Below the pieces are notes generated by a model that was not told where the DNA came from, made no database searches, and saw only the letters and a program-made list of their open reading frames with translations. Positions 20,701 to 28,255 of a stretch of DNA of 64,000 nt are shown here, piece by piece; position 1 is the stretch's first letter; each line of letters opens with the position of its first letter. The DNA is from Peteryoungia aggregata LMG 23059. GTDB taxonomy: Bacteria > Pseudomonadota > Alphaproteobacteria > Rhizobiales > Rhizobiaceae. The stretch lies in assembly GCF_030814435.1 (NCBI RefSeq), contig NZ_JAUSUW010000004.1, forward strand, positions 310,001 through 374,000, given 5' to 3'. The translations under genes were made by a program, and so were the position numbers.

Positions 20701-23175
20701 GGTCGAGATGTCGTCTTCGTCGACGATGCGGGCTTCCGTGTTGCCGCTCAGTTCCGGCGCGTCGTCGGTGACGTTGACCTTCACAAGGCCTTCCAGCGAA
20801 ACGCTGTCGCCATCGCCATCGTTCGCCTGCAGAACCGAGCCGAAATCGATTGTCAGAGACTCGTCATTGCCTTCAAGCTTGTCGTGGTCGAGCTGATCAT
20901 GGAGCGAGAACTCGAACGTGCCGTCCGCATTGACTTCGAATTCAAAGACGAGGCGGTCGGGACCTGCATTATACTCCTGACCCGGAACTGCCTGGCCAGG
21001 CTCCTGGCTGTTGACGAAGCCGGTGATCTTGCCGGATGCGTCGATATCGAAACCGAGCGGCAGACCGTTCGACGTCAGGCCGAGGCCCTCCAGATAGGCG
21101 CGGGCATCGTCGATCGAAACCAGCGAGAAGCTGAACTTCTCATCCGCGCCGATCCGAACCAGGCTCTGGAGGCTTCCATAGGTCGACGTGGCATTTGCAG
21201 GACCGCCGTTGTCGACGCCCGGCGTGCCGGTGAAGGAACCGTCCTCGGCGTCACCGTCGTTCGGTGCAGTACCGAGCGAGGTAGAGGTCTCGATATCGTC
21301 TTCGTCGACCGTCAGCGTCACGGCCAGCGGCTCATCAACCAGGATCGGGCTGTCGTCGTTCACCTTGACGACGAAGGTCGAGCCTGCCGAGTCACCGTCG
21401 CTGTCCTTGGCCGTGAAATGGAAGGTGATCGAAAGGTCTTCTTCGACCGTTTCGGTCGAAAGCAGCCGAGACTCCTCGAAACCTTCTTCAGAGCCGTCGT
21501 CTGAGCCTTCCTCGGTCTTCGTCGGGACGTGATCGAGATTGCCATAGAGGTTGAACTCATAAGAGCCGGCGCCATCGTCGGACAGGCTTACCGAGAAGAC
21601 ACGCTCGCCATAGTATTCGCCTTTATCAATGATGGTGGCTTCTTCACTGCCGGTATCGGCGAAGGCAGCAAGCATGCGCTTGTCGCCACCATAGTCGGAA
21701 ACCTTGTAGGCGGTCAGTGTCGTGCCATTGTTCGACAGAATATAGATGAGGGTCGCGCCGTCAGACGTCAGGTTCTGGTCTACCAGCTTGGCCACGTCGG
21801 CCTCGGTGAACCCGACGCCGCGATCATTCACGGCCTCGGTCAAAAGACCACCGTCGGCAATTGCATTGCCCTTGTCCGCACCCCAGTTGATGCCGAGGGA
21901 ACCCGACGTATGGGTGCCGGAGGACGGTTCGGAAGCCTCAAGCGCCCGGAACTGCTCCGATTCAGGCGGAAGATCATCGATATCCTCCTCGCCTTCGCCC
22001 TCACCTCCGTCGTTCGGATTTCCGTTCCAGAGGTAGTCCTCATCCACCGCACCATCTTCGGCGCCGCCGAAGGTCGGCGCGTCGTCCATCACGTCGATGT
22101 TGAACGAACCCGTGACGCTGTCGCCGTCGAGGTCCGTCACGGTGTAGGTGAAAGCGAGGCGGAGAAGGTCATCCATGTCGTCCTGGCTGCCATCGGCGCC
22201 GGCATCGGGATGCTCAAGCTGGCCCTTGAGTTCGAAGGTGAATTCACCCGTCTCGCGGTTGACGCTCAGCGTGAAGACGACTTCGCCCTCGGAATCGACG
22301 GCCTGAATGGCCTCGAAGACCTTGATCGTGCCATCGGACGGCGCGCCAATGCTGTTCACCGTGATCGGAAGACCACCCGAGGTGAAGCCGGACAGCACGG
22401 TCGAGCCGTCACCCTCGTCGACATTGCTGGCACCAACGAAGTTGATCGCGGTGATGGTGCCGAAATCCGGACCCGGCTCAAAGGGCAGCGTGCCGGTGAT
22501 GATCTGGTTGCCTTCGTCGCTGTCGGCAATGACAGCTTCGTCATAGATGAAGGATTCGGTCAGCGGCTCCAGGATAGACGGCTCGCCGTCATCACCTTCC
22601 AGCGTGCCGGTGCGCAGTTCGTCGCCGAACGCGGTGTCACCCAAGAGGTCTGCCAGCGCCAGATCTTCCGGACCCGCGTCGATCGGGTCGTCCTGGAAGT
22701 TGCGGCTGGCGACAGGCGCGCCCTGGGCCGAGAAGTTGCCGTCGGGACCAGCCGCGACGTTGATGTTGCTGCCCTCAAGGGCGGCGAAGAGGGCGACCTG
22801 CGGCAGCTCGACATCACCGATCACGAAGGTCGGGATGTTGGCAGCGCCGCCGAGGACAACCACTTCGGTGCCGTCGGCGAGGACGAGCACGAGGTTTGCG
22901 CCGTCGACGCGGAATTCGAGGTTGTCGAGCTCGATGCCAGCCGGCAACGTAACGACATTGTTCTGGTCGGGAGCGACCTCGGCCGGAATGGTGGCCGCCG
23001 CCGTCTGAACGGGAAGCCGATCGGTGCGACCGGCATCAGGCGTTTCGGCCTGCGCGACTTCGATGCCGTCTACGCTCTCGCTGACGAAACCCAGATGCTG
23101 CTCGACCGCAGAGTCGAAATCGTCGGCTGCGGAAGTATTGTCGATGCTGGACAGGCGCGGATCTTCGATGGACAT
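11779..23175 (-). CDS. giant LapA-like RTX adhesin with DUF5801/T1SS-143-type repeats
   Basis: A 3798-residue, strongly acidic, secreted adhesin. Residues 1-150 have no Sec signal and form a beta-rich segment like the retention module of LapA; candidate LapG sites are VAAG (140-143) and TAAA (58-61). Residues about 220-600 hold T1SS-143/VCBS-like units. Eight repeats of about 195 residues follow (about 615-2185), each opening with a DEDDI box. A vWA domain (about 2370-2510) has the metal-site motif DVSGSM. Cadherin-like and two near-identical Ig-like units (about 2950-3150) follow, then RTX nonapeptides (GTAGDDTILGYEGDDDISGG, about 3290-3340) and a C-terminal RTX/secretion region. Exported by the neighbouring type I machine; probably mediates attachment and biofilm formation. 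Confidence 0.92.
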   Translation of the reverse strand: MSIEDPRLSSIDNTSAADDFDSAVEQHLGFVSESVDGIEVAQAETPDAGRTDRLPVQTAAATIPAEVAPDQNNVVTLPAGIELDNLEFRVDGANLVLVLADGTEVVVLGGAANIPTFVIGDVELPQVALFAALEGSNINVAAGPDGNFSAQGAPVASRNFQDDPIDAGPEDLALADLLGDTAFGDELRTGTLEGDDGEPSILEPLTESFIYDEAVIADSDEGNQIITGTLPFEPGPDFGTITAINFVGASNVDEGDGSTVLSGFTSGGLPITVNSIGAPSDGTIKVFEAIQAVDSEGEVVFTLSVNRETGEFTFELKGQLEHPDAGADGSQDDMDDLLRLAFTYTVTDLDGDSVTGSFNIDVMDDAPTFGGAEDGAVDEDYLWNGNPNDGGEGEGEEDIDDLPPESEQFRALEASEPSSGTHTSGSLGINWGADKGNAIADGGLLTEAVNDRGVGFTEADVAKLVDQNLTSDGATLIYILSNNGTTLTAYKVSDYGGDKRMLAAFADTGSEEATIIDKGEYYGERVFSVSLSDDGAGSYEFNLYGNLDHVPTKTEEGSDDGSEEGFEESRLLSTETVEEDLSITFHFTAKDSDGDSAGSTFVVKVNDDSPILVDEPLAVTLTVDEDDIETSTSLGTAPNDGDAEDGSFTGTPGVDNGGPANATSTYGSLQSLVRIGADEKFSFSLVSIDDARAYLEGLGLTSNGLPLGFDIDASGKITGFVNSQEPGQAVPGQEYNAGPDRLVFEFEVNADGTFEFSLHDQLDHDKLEGNDESLTIDFGSVLQANDGDGDSVSLEGLVKVNVTDDAPELSGNTEARIVDEDDISTMADGLPGGSLGTSPEDNNTIDGSYTGSPSSNTTGPAFISGSLSNLIKGGADDTVKFTFINETEVRAALTSLGLTSKGGNLSFDLQGKVLYGFVDADLAVAQFYQPANGDRPVFKLTLNENGSYEFELLDQLDHDLGAGQNTGLQGSDANAINFGAVIQATDFDGDSVSLNNAFSITITDDVPVLSGTKENRTVDEDDISTMADGLPGGSLGTSPEDNNTVDGSYTGSPSSNTTGPAFISGSLSNLIKGGADDTVKFTFIDEVAVRAALTSLGLTSKGGTLSFDLQGKVLYGFVDADLAVAQFYQPANGDRPVFKLTLNENGSYEFELLDQLDHDLGAGQNTGLQGSDANAINFGAVIQATDHDGDSVSLNNAFSITITDDVPVLSGTKETRTVDEDDIATSQSTGTSPDDDNTVDGSYTGNPISNTTGPAFISGSLGNLIKGGADDTVKFSFIDEGVLRQSLAGLGMSSKGEVLSFDLQGNVLYGFANVGGPTGVSFDPQLGDRPVFKLTLNENGSYTFELLDQLDHDLGAGQNTGLQGSDANAINFGAVIQATDHDGDSVSLNNAFSITITDDVPVLSGTKENRTVDEDDIATSQSTGTSPDDDNTVDGSYTGNPISNTTGPAFISGSLSNLIKGGADDTVKFSFIDEGVLRQSLAGLGMSSKGEVLSFDLQGNVLYGFANVGGPTGVSFDPELGDRPVFKLTLNENGSYTFELLDQLDHDLGAGQNTGLQGSDANAINFGAVIQATDHDGDSVSLNNAFSITITDDVPVLSGTKENRLLDEDDIKTSQSTGTNPTDGNGDGSWTGGPGQNGNGPAFIDGSLANVIKGGADDRVKFSFIDESAARAALDNLGLSSKGAELSYDIRDGVLYAFDNAGPFKGDSFDADNGDRLVFKLTLNDNGSYTFELVDQLDHDLGKGQNTDLQDDFRFKDVEAIDFGAIIKATDNDGDSVSLGGAFSITIRDDVPELSGSKETRIVDEDDIRTFQSTGNNPNDGDADGSFTGNPIGNNAGPAFVSGSLASLIKGGADDTVKFSFISETAAVSALAALGLSSKGAELSYDIQGKTLFAYDNDAGNSGYGQGDRLVFKLTLEDNGSYTFELVDQLDHDRPMFGRDENTDLQDDVRGDVEAIDFGAIIKATDFDGDSVVLTNAFSITIRDDVPELSGKTEARIVDEDDIKTSQSTGTSPADFDGDGSWTGGPGQGGNGPAFIDGSLAGLVKGGADDTIKFSFIDETVARIALSALGLKSQGEALSYQIQGNSLIAYDNNGGPGYGQGDRLVFKLTLSQNGDYTFELADQLDHDRPASGADENYDLQDGLWFADIAAINFGALIKATDNDGDSISLNGAFEIKIRDDIPEASIVTDQTVTIDETNGNQNSDTTDQAVAAVFAGVSNPASDLDMQQSPIFAKADVIDTTFKSGTDEGVTTTLALRIDNAASGLQTTAGQDITLYLENGLVVGRVGGPQGQAAFAIAIDADGNVSVAQYTSLKHPDTTAADEGIDLTGKLSAVFTVKDFDGDVVTKSVSIGNKIAFEDDAPVATGEQASVREADPASGGNLVFAFDVSGSMRDRIGGPGSDTRLQVAKDAAINLINATNAGLVLIVTFAGSASASQWMTKEDALDFIQNDIPNPNGGTDYDDAIDAIKDVTPPSAPTSVYFFSDGEVTGTDKLTGQDRQQWEAYLNQNDMKSYAVGVGNDIDSQDEDLRDVAWPGEPILITSPTDPILLATVVAPVPTTASGNVLENDSFGADGVRIQSITIGGVTYTWDGNATITKSGSETGEISGFSMTVASPLGGSFTFDFKTGAWSYAAPSELVINSSESFNYILVDGDGDTTQAALTINLEAVNDAPVNTVPSSLTVAEDVELAITGLQVGDVDANGGNLTVKLEVEDGKLTLATSDGVTVAGNNSDTVTLTGSVSAINAALAGLKYKGDLNFNGADQLKITTTDNGNSGVGGAKTDTDTVNITVTPVNDAPLLSPETRTIEFTENGNGRYLFSNVNVSDVDKPSNFNGGTIEISLGNTAVAGDQIFSDGWSRVSGGNVQIATFGGWVTIGTLVSGGLGGASIKINLTSGATEDRVEFFLETIAYKSTSENPTDADRTVTVTFSDGGNTGAGGSQSDTSMITVKVNPINDAPVVANAIADQSIQEEGTVNFTVPANAFTDVDSAPLSYTATLVNGNALPSWLTFNAATRMFSGTAPLDYNGAIDVKVTASDGSLSVSDTFKLTVTPVNDAPVVANAIADQSILEEGTVNFTVPANAFTDVDSAPLSYTATLDNGNALPSWLTFNAATRTFSGTAPLNYNGAIDVKVTASDGSLSVSDTFKLTVNPVNDAPVLSDVGGTLAYTEGNGAKIVDGSITIADVDDTNIEGATVKITGNFASGQDVLLFTNQNGISGSYDASNGTLTLSGASSKANYELALESIRYQNTSDNPSSAARTISFSVTDGEATSNIGTVSVSVTPTASKIEGNVFHNTLSGTAGDDTILGYEGDDDISGGHGNDILAGGLGWDTVSGGSGSDTFILDGTSLAYDVITDFVSAADILNFVSFSLANHSGTGAINSVVTINGNGNLGNSGSDTSIAAADLVVLNVNAQDANNASEINAILDGQRGTFNGGVFVLAYAVYDGANRVALYYDGDADGTSTGARLVAIFPNYNSVTTNGVPNIAADFASISNIADPIILDLDKNGFAFSSIDNGVTFDIDADGKADQIAWTSDDGILAYDVDGNGLIDNGSEIFTPDFNGGKFASGVAALASLDSNGDGKIDASDEAFSKLQIWVDADNDGVSDQGELSSLSANGVASISLTTDQTGGTEDDQTIFAEGEFTFADGSTGNFVEVGFDTIFGSDLTDGLTVIGTDGDDVLHGGMGQVIMTGGAGADTFVFDGTALDELDVADVITDFNSDEGDVLDVTALLDSLLGEQATAETAASHLRATVEDGNTTVSVQTATDTWKDVVTLQGHTESVKILFDDKHAVTVPHD
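16620..21330 (-). repeat. eight tandem ~580-600 bp coding repeats in the adhesin
   Basis: The conserved DEDDI coding box recurs near 21300, 20710, 20110, 19510, 18927, 18345, 17755 and 17168, a spacing of about 580-600 bp. Each unit contains the phrases GSYTG or GSWTG, FISGSL or FIDGSL, KGGADD and LDHD. Units beginning near 19510 and 18927 are nearly identical at DNA level, and those near 20710 and 20110 form a second close pair. This points to recent duplication or gene conversion and to likely copy-number variation between strains. Confidence 0.9.
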
Positions 23176-23450
23176 GGTAACTCACCCCTTAACAAGTTGA
23201 TCGCAGTTAAATCGCGGTTAGGGGGCAGGCGCAACGCTTTCTTAACCCTGAAGATATAACCGGTTATGCTTGCAGCGACCATTATTGAAAAAGAAGTTAA
23301 TTCCGGGCCGAAAAAGCGTTTTATTTCGGTAATTTACTCAAACTTTAGCGATCCCAAACCAACCACTCCGCGACGTGTGACCGCTCGCCTGGAAAGGCCG
23401 TGCCGCGCGCGCTGCAAAGATTAGAGGCTCGACGCGCAAGGCATGCGAAA
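23176..23450 (-). promoter_or_regulatory. adhesin upstream region with a 12-bp palindrome
   Basis: This stretch before the adhesin ATG is AT-rich and non-coding. It contains the perfect palindrome ATAACCGGTTAT at 23255-23266, about 80 bases before the start codon, a candidate operator. The ribosome site GGGGTGAG precedes the ATG at 23175. No clear -35/-10 pair was assigned. Confidence 0.4.
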
Positions 23451-23475
23451 GCCGGGCTCCAGTCAGGAGCCCGGC
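23451..23475 (-). terminator. terminator after uronate dehydrogenase
   Basis: A perfect ten-base stem GCCGGGCTCC / GGAGCCCGGC with loop AGTCA, 28 bases past the dehydrogenase stop on the minus strand. On the plus strand it is followed by TCTATTCTTT. It insulates the adhesin promoter from read-through. Confidence 0.75.
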
Positions 23476-23502
23476 TCTATTCTTTGACCGAGGCGTTACA
23501 CT

Positions 23503-24300
23503 TCAGTCTTCGGAGAAGATCGGATCGTTGACGAAGGGGCCACCCTGATAGATCGCGATGGCATCGTCCGGCTGAGGTCTAGCAACCGTAGCGTCGATTT
23601 CCGCCCGGAAGAGCTCGGCATTGTCCTGGGGATGCCATCCCAGATAGGAAACGTGGGAATTGTCCCACCAGCGTGTGTCATTGTTGGAGCACCCCCAGAT
23701 CACGGGGCAGCCGAGGCGTGGGACCCGGAAGATGCAGGTTATCATCGACAGGAAGTCGTCATAGCTCATCCAGGTGGAGAGCATCCGGTGGTTCTTCGGC
23801 CTCTCCATGCAGCTGCCGATGCGCACCAGCGCCGTCTCCTGGCCAAATTTTTCAAAATACATCCGGGCCAGCGCCTCGCCGAAGCATTTGGATACCCCGT
23901 AGAGCCCATCCGGCCTCAAAGGCACGGCATGATCGAGATAATCGTCCTGATGATAAAAGCCGATCGTGTGATTGGAACTAGCGAACAATATGCGCGGCAT
24001 CCCGTTCGCCCTTGCCGCCTCATAGAGATTGTAGAGGCCGAGCAGATTGGCATTCATGATCTTCGAGAACTTGTCCTCGACGGAGACCCCTCCCAGATGA
24101 ATGATCCCGTCGCAGCCCTCGACCAAACGATCAACAGCAGCCCGGTCTCCGAGATCACACACCACAACCTCTTCATGGGCTGCGGCCGCGCCGAGTTCAA
24201 CGATATCCGAAACCCTGACGATCTCCGCCAGTCCCTTGAGCCGTCCGCGCATCGCGCTGCCCAAACCTCCAGCCGCCCCCGTCAGCAATAGTCTCTTCAC
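23503..24300 (-). CDS. udh: uronate dehydrogenase (NAD+)
   Basis: Oxidises D-galacturonate or D-glucuronate at C1 to the aldaro-lactone, the first step of oxidative uronate catabolism (EC 1.1.1.203). The short-chain dehydrogenase fold is clear: TGAAGGLGSAM nucleotide loop, HLGGVSVEDKFSKI, FASSNHTIGFY, and the catalytic Tyr-Lys in DGLYGVSKCFGEALARMYF. The GTG at 24300 follows a GGGAGG ribosome site by five bases and gives 265 residues, the length I recall for the Agrobacterium enzyme, which it closely resembles. It is divergent from the GntR regulator, with a shared candidate operator between them. Confidence 0.93.
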   Translation of the reverse strand: MKRLLLTGAAGGLGSAMRGRLKGLAEIVRVSDIVELGAAAAHEEVVVCDLGDRAAVDRLVEGCDGIIHLGGVSVEDKFSKIMNANLLGLYNLYEAARANGMPRILFASSNHTIGFYHQDDYLDHAVPLRPDGLYGVSKCFGEALARMYFEKFGQETALVRIGSCMERPKNHRMLSTWMSYDDFLSMITCIFRVPRLGCPVIWGCSNNDTRWWDNSHVSYLGWHPQDNAELFRAEIDATVARPQPDDAIAIYQGGPFVNDPIFSED

Positions 24301-24320
24301 GCCGTCCTCCCTGATATGAA

Positions 24321-24340
24321 TTGTCAACTTATCATACAGG
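24321..24340. promoter_or_regulatory. candidate GntR operator, udh/gntR site
   Basis: TTGTCAACTTATCATACAGG lies between the divergent udh and gntR starts. Near copies occur before kdgD (25180-25200 and 25214-25229, both inverted). The shared core is about AWSTTRTCRTAC. It resembles FCD-family GntR operators and probably binds the adjacent regulator. Confidence 0.55.
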
Positions 24341-24447
24341 TTGCCCCGAGGCGGTCAATATCGTAAACCTGTCGCCGGACGGACTTGCAAATTCGGACAC
24401 CGGGTCTCAGCATGTCCGGTCGGGATGAACACGGCGGGGAGCGAAGC

Positions 24448-25179
24448 ATGGCATTGCAGGCAAGGAACGAAGCAGGCTCGGGAACGCTCGTGCAGAAGCT
24501 CGGCGACACACTGAGAAAGGCCATCGGCGCCGGCCAGTTTCCGCCCGGCAGCAAGCTGCCAAGCGAAGCGCAGTTGTCGGAGGCCCACGGCGTGTCACGC
24601 ACCGTCGTGCGTGAAGCGATCGCCTCGCTTCGGGCCGATCGGCTGGTCGAGGCCCGCCAAGGTGCAGGCGTCTTCGTGTTGTCACCACAGGAACCGGCAC
24701 CCGCACCACTCCTGATCGGCAGCATAGATCCCGCGCGCGTCTCCTCCATGATCGAACTCCTGGAACTTCGGACCGCCGTGGAAGTCGAAGCGGCAGGTCT
24801 TGCGGCCCTTCGCAGGTCACCGGCGCAGGAAGAGGTCATCCTGGAGCGCCACTATGCGGTACGCGCCTGTCTTGAGGCCGGACAATCGACCACAGATGCG
24901 GATTTCGCCCTGCATCTCGCGATCGCCGAGGCGACCAACAATCCCCGCTTCCGCGAGTTCCTGGCCATGATCGGCAAAAACGTGATCCCGCGCGCGGCGC
25001 TCCGCGATGAGGAGAACGAGGACGATCAGTCGGCCTACTTGCGGCTGATCGATGCCGAGCATTCCGACATCGTCGAGGCGATTTCCCAAGGTGACGAAGA
25101 CGCAGCGCGCGACGCGATGCGCCGCCATCTCCGTGGCAGCCAGGCCCGCTACCGCGCGCTTTTGCGAGAGCAGCGCCAA

Positions 25180-25191
<12 letters not shown>
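24448..25191 (+). CDS. FCD-family GntR transcriptional regulator of uronate genes
   Basis: A 247-residue regulator. The N-terminal winged helix shows the GntR pattern (LGDTLRKAIGAGQFPPGSKL, then PSEAQLSEAHGVSRTVVREA). The C-terminal FCD ligand domain has ELRTAVEVEAAGLAA, DFALHLAIAEATNN with the metal-ligand Asp/His region, and DAEHSDIVEAISQGD. I chose the ATG at 24448 because GGGGAG lies six bases upstream; an earlier frame start at 24385 lacks this. It probably represses udh and the kdgD operon, with an aldarate or keto-deoxy intermediate as inducer (inference from context and operators). Confidence 0.85.
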
Positions 25192-26166
<975 letters not shown>

Positions 26167-26182
26167 GCAGAGGACGCCCAAG

Positions 26183-27322
26183 ATGAAGATCGCAGAGGTT
26201 CGCACCCATCTTCTCGAGCACAGGCTCACCGTTCCGTTTCAGAGCGCCTCCATGCGCTTTGATCGCCGGGCGCATGTGCTCGTCGAGATTATCTGCGATA
26301 ACGGGCTGACGGGCTGGGGCGAATGCCTCGGCCCTGCCCGGCCGAATGCGACTGTCGTCGCGGCCTATCGCAACTGGCTGATCGGCATGAACCCGCTGGA
26401 GACTGAGAAGGTCTGGGCGGTGCTTTACAACGCACTTCGTGATCAAGGCCAGCGGGGACTGACACTCACCGCATTGTCGGGCATCGACATCGCGCTTTGG
26501 GACATCAAGGGCAAGCATTTCGGCGCACCCGTGTCGACGCTGCTTGGCGGGCGTTTCCGCGAAAGTGTGAAGGCCTATGCCACCGGCAGCTTCAAGCGTG
26601 ATGGCGTCGACCGTGTCGAAGACAATGCCAACGACATCGCGCTCTACCGCTCGCAGGGCTTCCATGCTTCGAAGATCAAGGTCGGTTTCGGCATTGAGGA
26701 AGATCTGCGGGTCATCCGGGCAGCCCGTGAAGCCGCCGGTCCGGACATGCGCCTGATGGCAGATGCCAATCATGGCTACGGAGTTCTCGAAGCCGTCGAA
26801 TTCGGTCGGCGTGCGGCAGATTACGGCCTCGACTGGTTCGAGGAGCCTGTCGTGCCGGAACAGCTTGCGGCCTACCGAGAAGTGCGCAGCAAGCAGCCGA
26901 TCCCGGTCGCGGGCGGCGAAACCTGGCACAGCCGCTGGGGCATGAAGGAGCCGATCGAGACCCGGGCAATCGACATCGTGCAGCCCGACCTCGCAGGCGT
27001 CGGCGGGTTCAGCGAGGCCAAGCGTGTGGCGGATCTCGCCGCGCTGCATGGCATTCGCGTCGTGCCGCATGTCTGGGGAACGGCAGTCCACATCGCAGCC
27101 GCGCTGCAATTCATCGCGGCCATGGTGCCGGATCCCGTTCGCGTCAATCCGATCGAGCCGATCCTGGAATTCGATCGCACTGACAACCCTTTCCGGCAGG
27201 CGGTGCTTCAGGTGCCGATCGAACATGAGCATGGCGTAGTCGCCATTCCCAATGGTCCCGGCCTTGGCATTGAAATCAACCGGGATGCCCTCCAGGAATT
27301 CAAGATGAAGGACGAGGCATGA
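26183..27322 (+). CDS. gci: D-galactarolactone cycloisomerase
   Basis: An enolase-superfamily enzyme (mandelate racemase group) that opens galactarolactone to 3-deoxy-2-keto-hexarate (EC 5.5.1.27). The 379-residue sequence shows the capping domain (MRFDRRAHVLVEI, GWGECLGPARPNA), the catalytic KIK-type motif (HASKIKVGFG), metal ligands in MADANHGYG, WFEEPV and VAGGETWH, and the VVPHVWGT segment. It closely resembles the characterised Agrobacterium enzyme as I remember it, in the same gene order. It lies 16 bp after kdgD, and its stop overlaps the gli start. Confidence 0.93.
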   Translation: MKIAEVRTHLLEHRLTVPFQSASMRFDRRAHVLVEIICDNGLTGWGECLGPARPNATVVAAYRNWLIGMNPLETEKVWAVLYNALRDQGQRGLTLTALSGIDIALWDIKGKHFGAPVSTLLGGRFRESVKAYATGSFKRDGVDRVEDNANDIALYRSQGFHASKIKVGFGIEEDLRVIRAAREAAGPDMRLMADANHGYGVLEAVEFGRRAADYGLDWFEEPVVPEQLAAYREVRSKQPIPVAGGETWHSRWGMKEPIETRAIDIVQPDLAGVGGFSEAKRVADLAALHGIRVVPHVWGTAVHIAAALQFIAAMVPDPVRVNPIEPILEFDRTDNPFRQAVLQVPIEHEHGVVAIPNGPGLGIEINRDALQEFKMKDEA

Positions 27323-28185
27323 GCCTGATCCGCACCCTTTCCGGCGCCAAGCCAGCGATCACCCTGCCAAAGGGTGCGATCGACACCCAGATGCATGCCT
27401 ATCTGCCGGCCCATCCGGCGCTGCCTGGCGGTCCGGGACTGCCAGCAGGCGATCTGCCGACGCCAGAGCAATACCGCAAGTTCATGGACTGGATCGGCAT
27501 CGACCGGCTCATCGTCACGCAGGGCATGGCGCATCAACTCGACAACGCCAACCTGATTGCCTGCCTTGAGTATTTCGGCGACATCGCCTGGGGCATCGCC
27601 GCTGTCGATGCGACGACCAGCGAAGCGGAACTCGACCGTCTTTCTGCCGCCCGCGTTCGCGGTGCACGCATCATGAACCTGCCGGGCGGCGCGGCCAATC
27701 TGACCAAGCTCGAGGAAGTGGACGCGATTGCCGCCAGCCGCGACTGGATGATCGCCATCCAGTTCGATGGCAGCGACATCCTCCACTATGAGGAGCGGCT
27801 CTCGAAACTGAAATCGCGCTGGGTTCTCGATCACCACGGCAAGTTCTTCTGCGGCGTCACACCCGACAGCCCGCAGGTGCAGGCGACGAAGCGTCTGATC
27901 GATGGCGGCCGCTGCTGGTTCAAGTTCGCAGGTGCCTACGAATCTTCAAAGACCGGCGGACCGGACTTTACCGATGTCGCAGCCGTTGCCCGCTCGATTG
28001 CCGCCCATGCGCCCGAACGCATCGTCTGGGGATCAAACTGGCCACACAATCTCGCGCGAACGCAGGCCGATTATCCCGATGATGCGGCACTCGCCGACAC
28101 CGTACTCGGCTGGCTGCCCAACGAAGCCGCCCGCCATCTCGCTCTCGTGGAGAACCCGCAAGAACTTTTCGGCATCGCGCCCTAG
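27319..28185 (+). CDS. gli: D-galactarolactone isomerase, amidohydrolase superfamily
   Basis: Interconverts the 1,5- and 1,4-lactones of galactarate so that the uronate dehydrogenase product can feed the cycloisomerase. It is a 288-residue amidohydrolase_2 barrel: IDTQMHAYLP (replacing the usual HxH metal pair with QxH), WVLDHHGKF, and ERIVWGSNWPHNL near the C-terminus. Its start overlaps the gci stop (ATGA, 27319-27322). The assignment rests on family plus conserved gene order with Agrobacterium; a general lactonase remains possible. Confidence 0.87.
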   Translation: MSLIRTLSGAKPAITLPKGAIDTQMHAYLPAHPALPGGPGLPAGDLPTPEQYRKFMDWIGIDRLIVTQGMAHQLDNANLIACLEYFGDIAWGIAAVDATTSEAELDRLSAARVRGARIMNLPGGAANLTKLEEVDAIAASRDWMIAIQFDGSDILHYEERLSKLKSRWVLDHHGKFFCGVTPDSPQVQATKRLIDGGRCWFKFAGAYESSKTGGPDFTDVAAVARSIAAHAPERIVWGSNWPHNLARTQADYPDDAALADTVLGWLPNEAARHLALVENPQELFGIAP

Positions 28186-28206
28186 GGCCGGTTGTCGAAC
28201 TGCAAT

Positions 28207-28231
28207 CCGCCGAAACGGGAGGTTTCGGCGG
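28207..28231 (+). terminator. intercistronic hairpin between gli and dctP
   Basis: A perfect ten-base stem CCGCCGAAAC / GTTTCGGCGG with a five-base loop and no T-run. More likely an mRNA-stability or processing element, setting a higher dctP level, than a full terminator. Confidence 0.55.
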
Positions 28232-28255
28232 CTCAATCAAAGAGGAGGAAGACCA

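Noticed and set aside
16620-21330. Regular repeats considered as a CRISPR-like or satellite array
   Set aside because: The period is about 585 bp and the repeats encode a continuous protein with conserved boxes.
22990-23004. TAAA at adhesin residues 58-61 as the main LapG site
   Set aside because: It lacks the Gly of the AAG motif and lies before, not after, the beta-rich segment; kept only as a secondary candidate.
13219-23259. Very long plus-strand open frames opposite the adhesin (13219-15741, 16231-18135, 18451-21504, 21529-23259)
   Set aside because: They mirror the acidic, repeated codons of the adhesin on the other strand, show no domain, and have Val/Arg/Asp-rich composition typical of shadow frames.
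24385-24447. Upstream start for the uronate GntR gene
   Set aside because: The 21 extra residues lack a ribosome site, whereas GGGGAG precedes the ATG at 24448.
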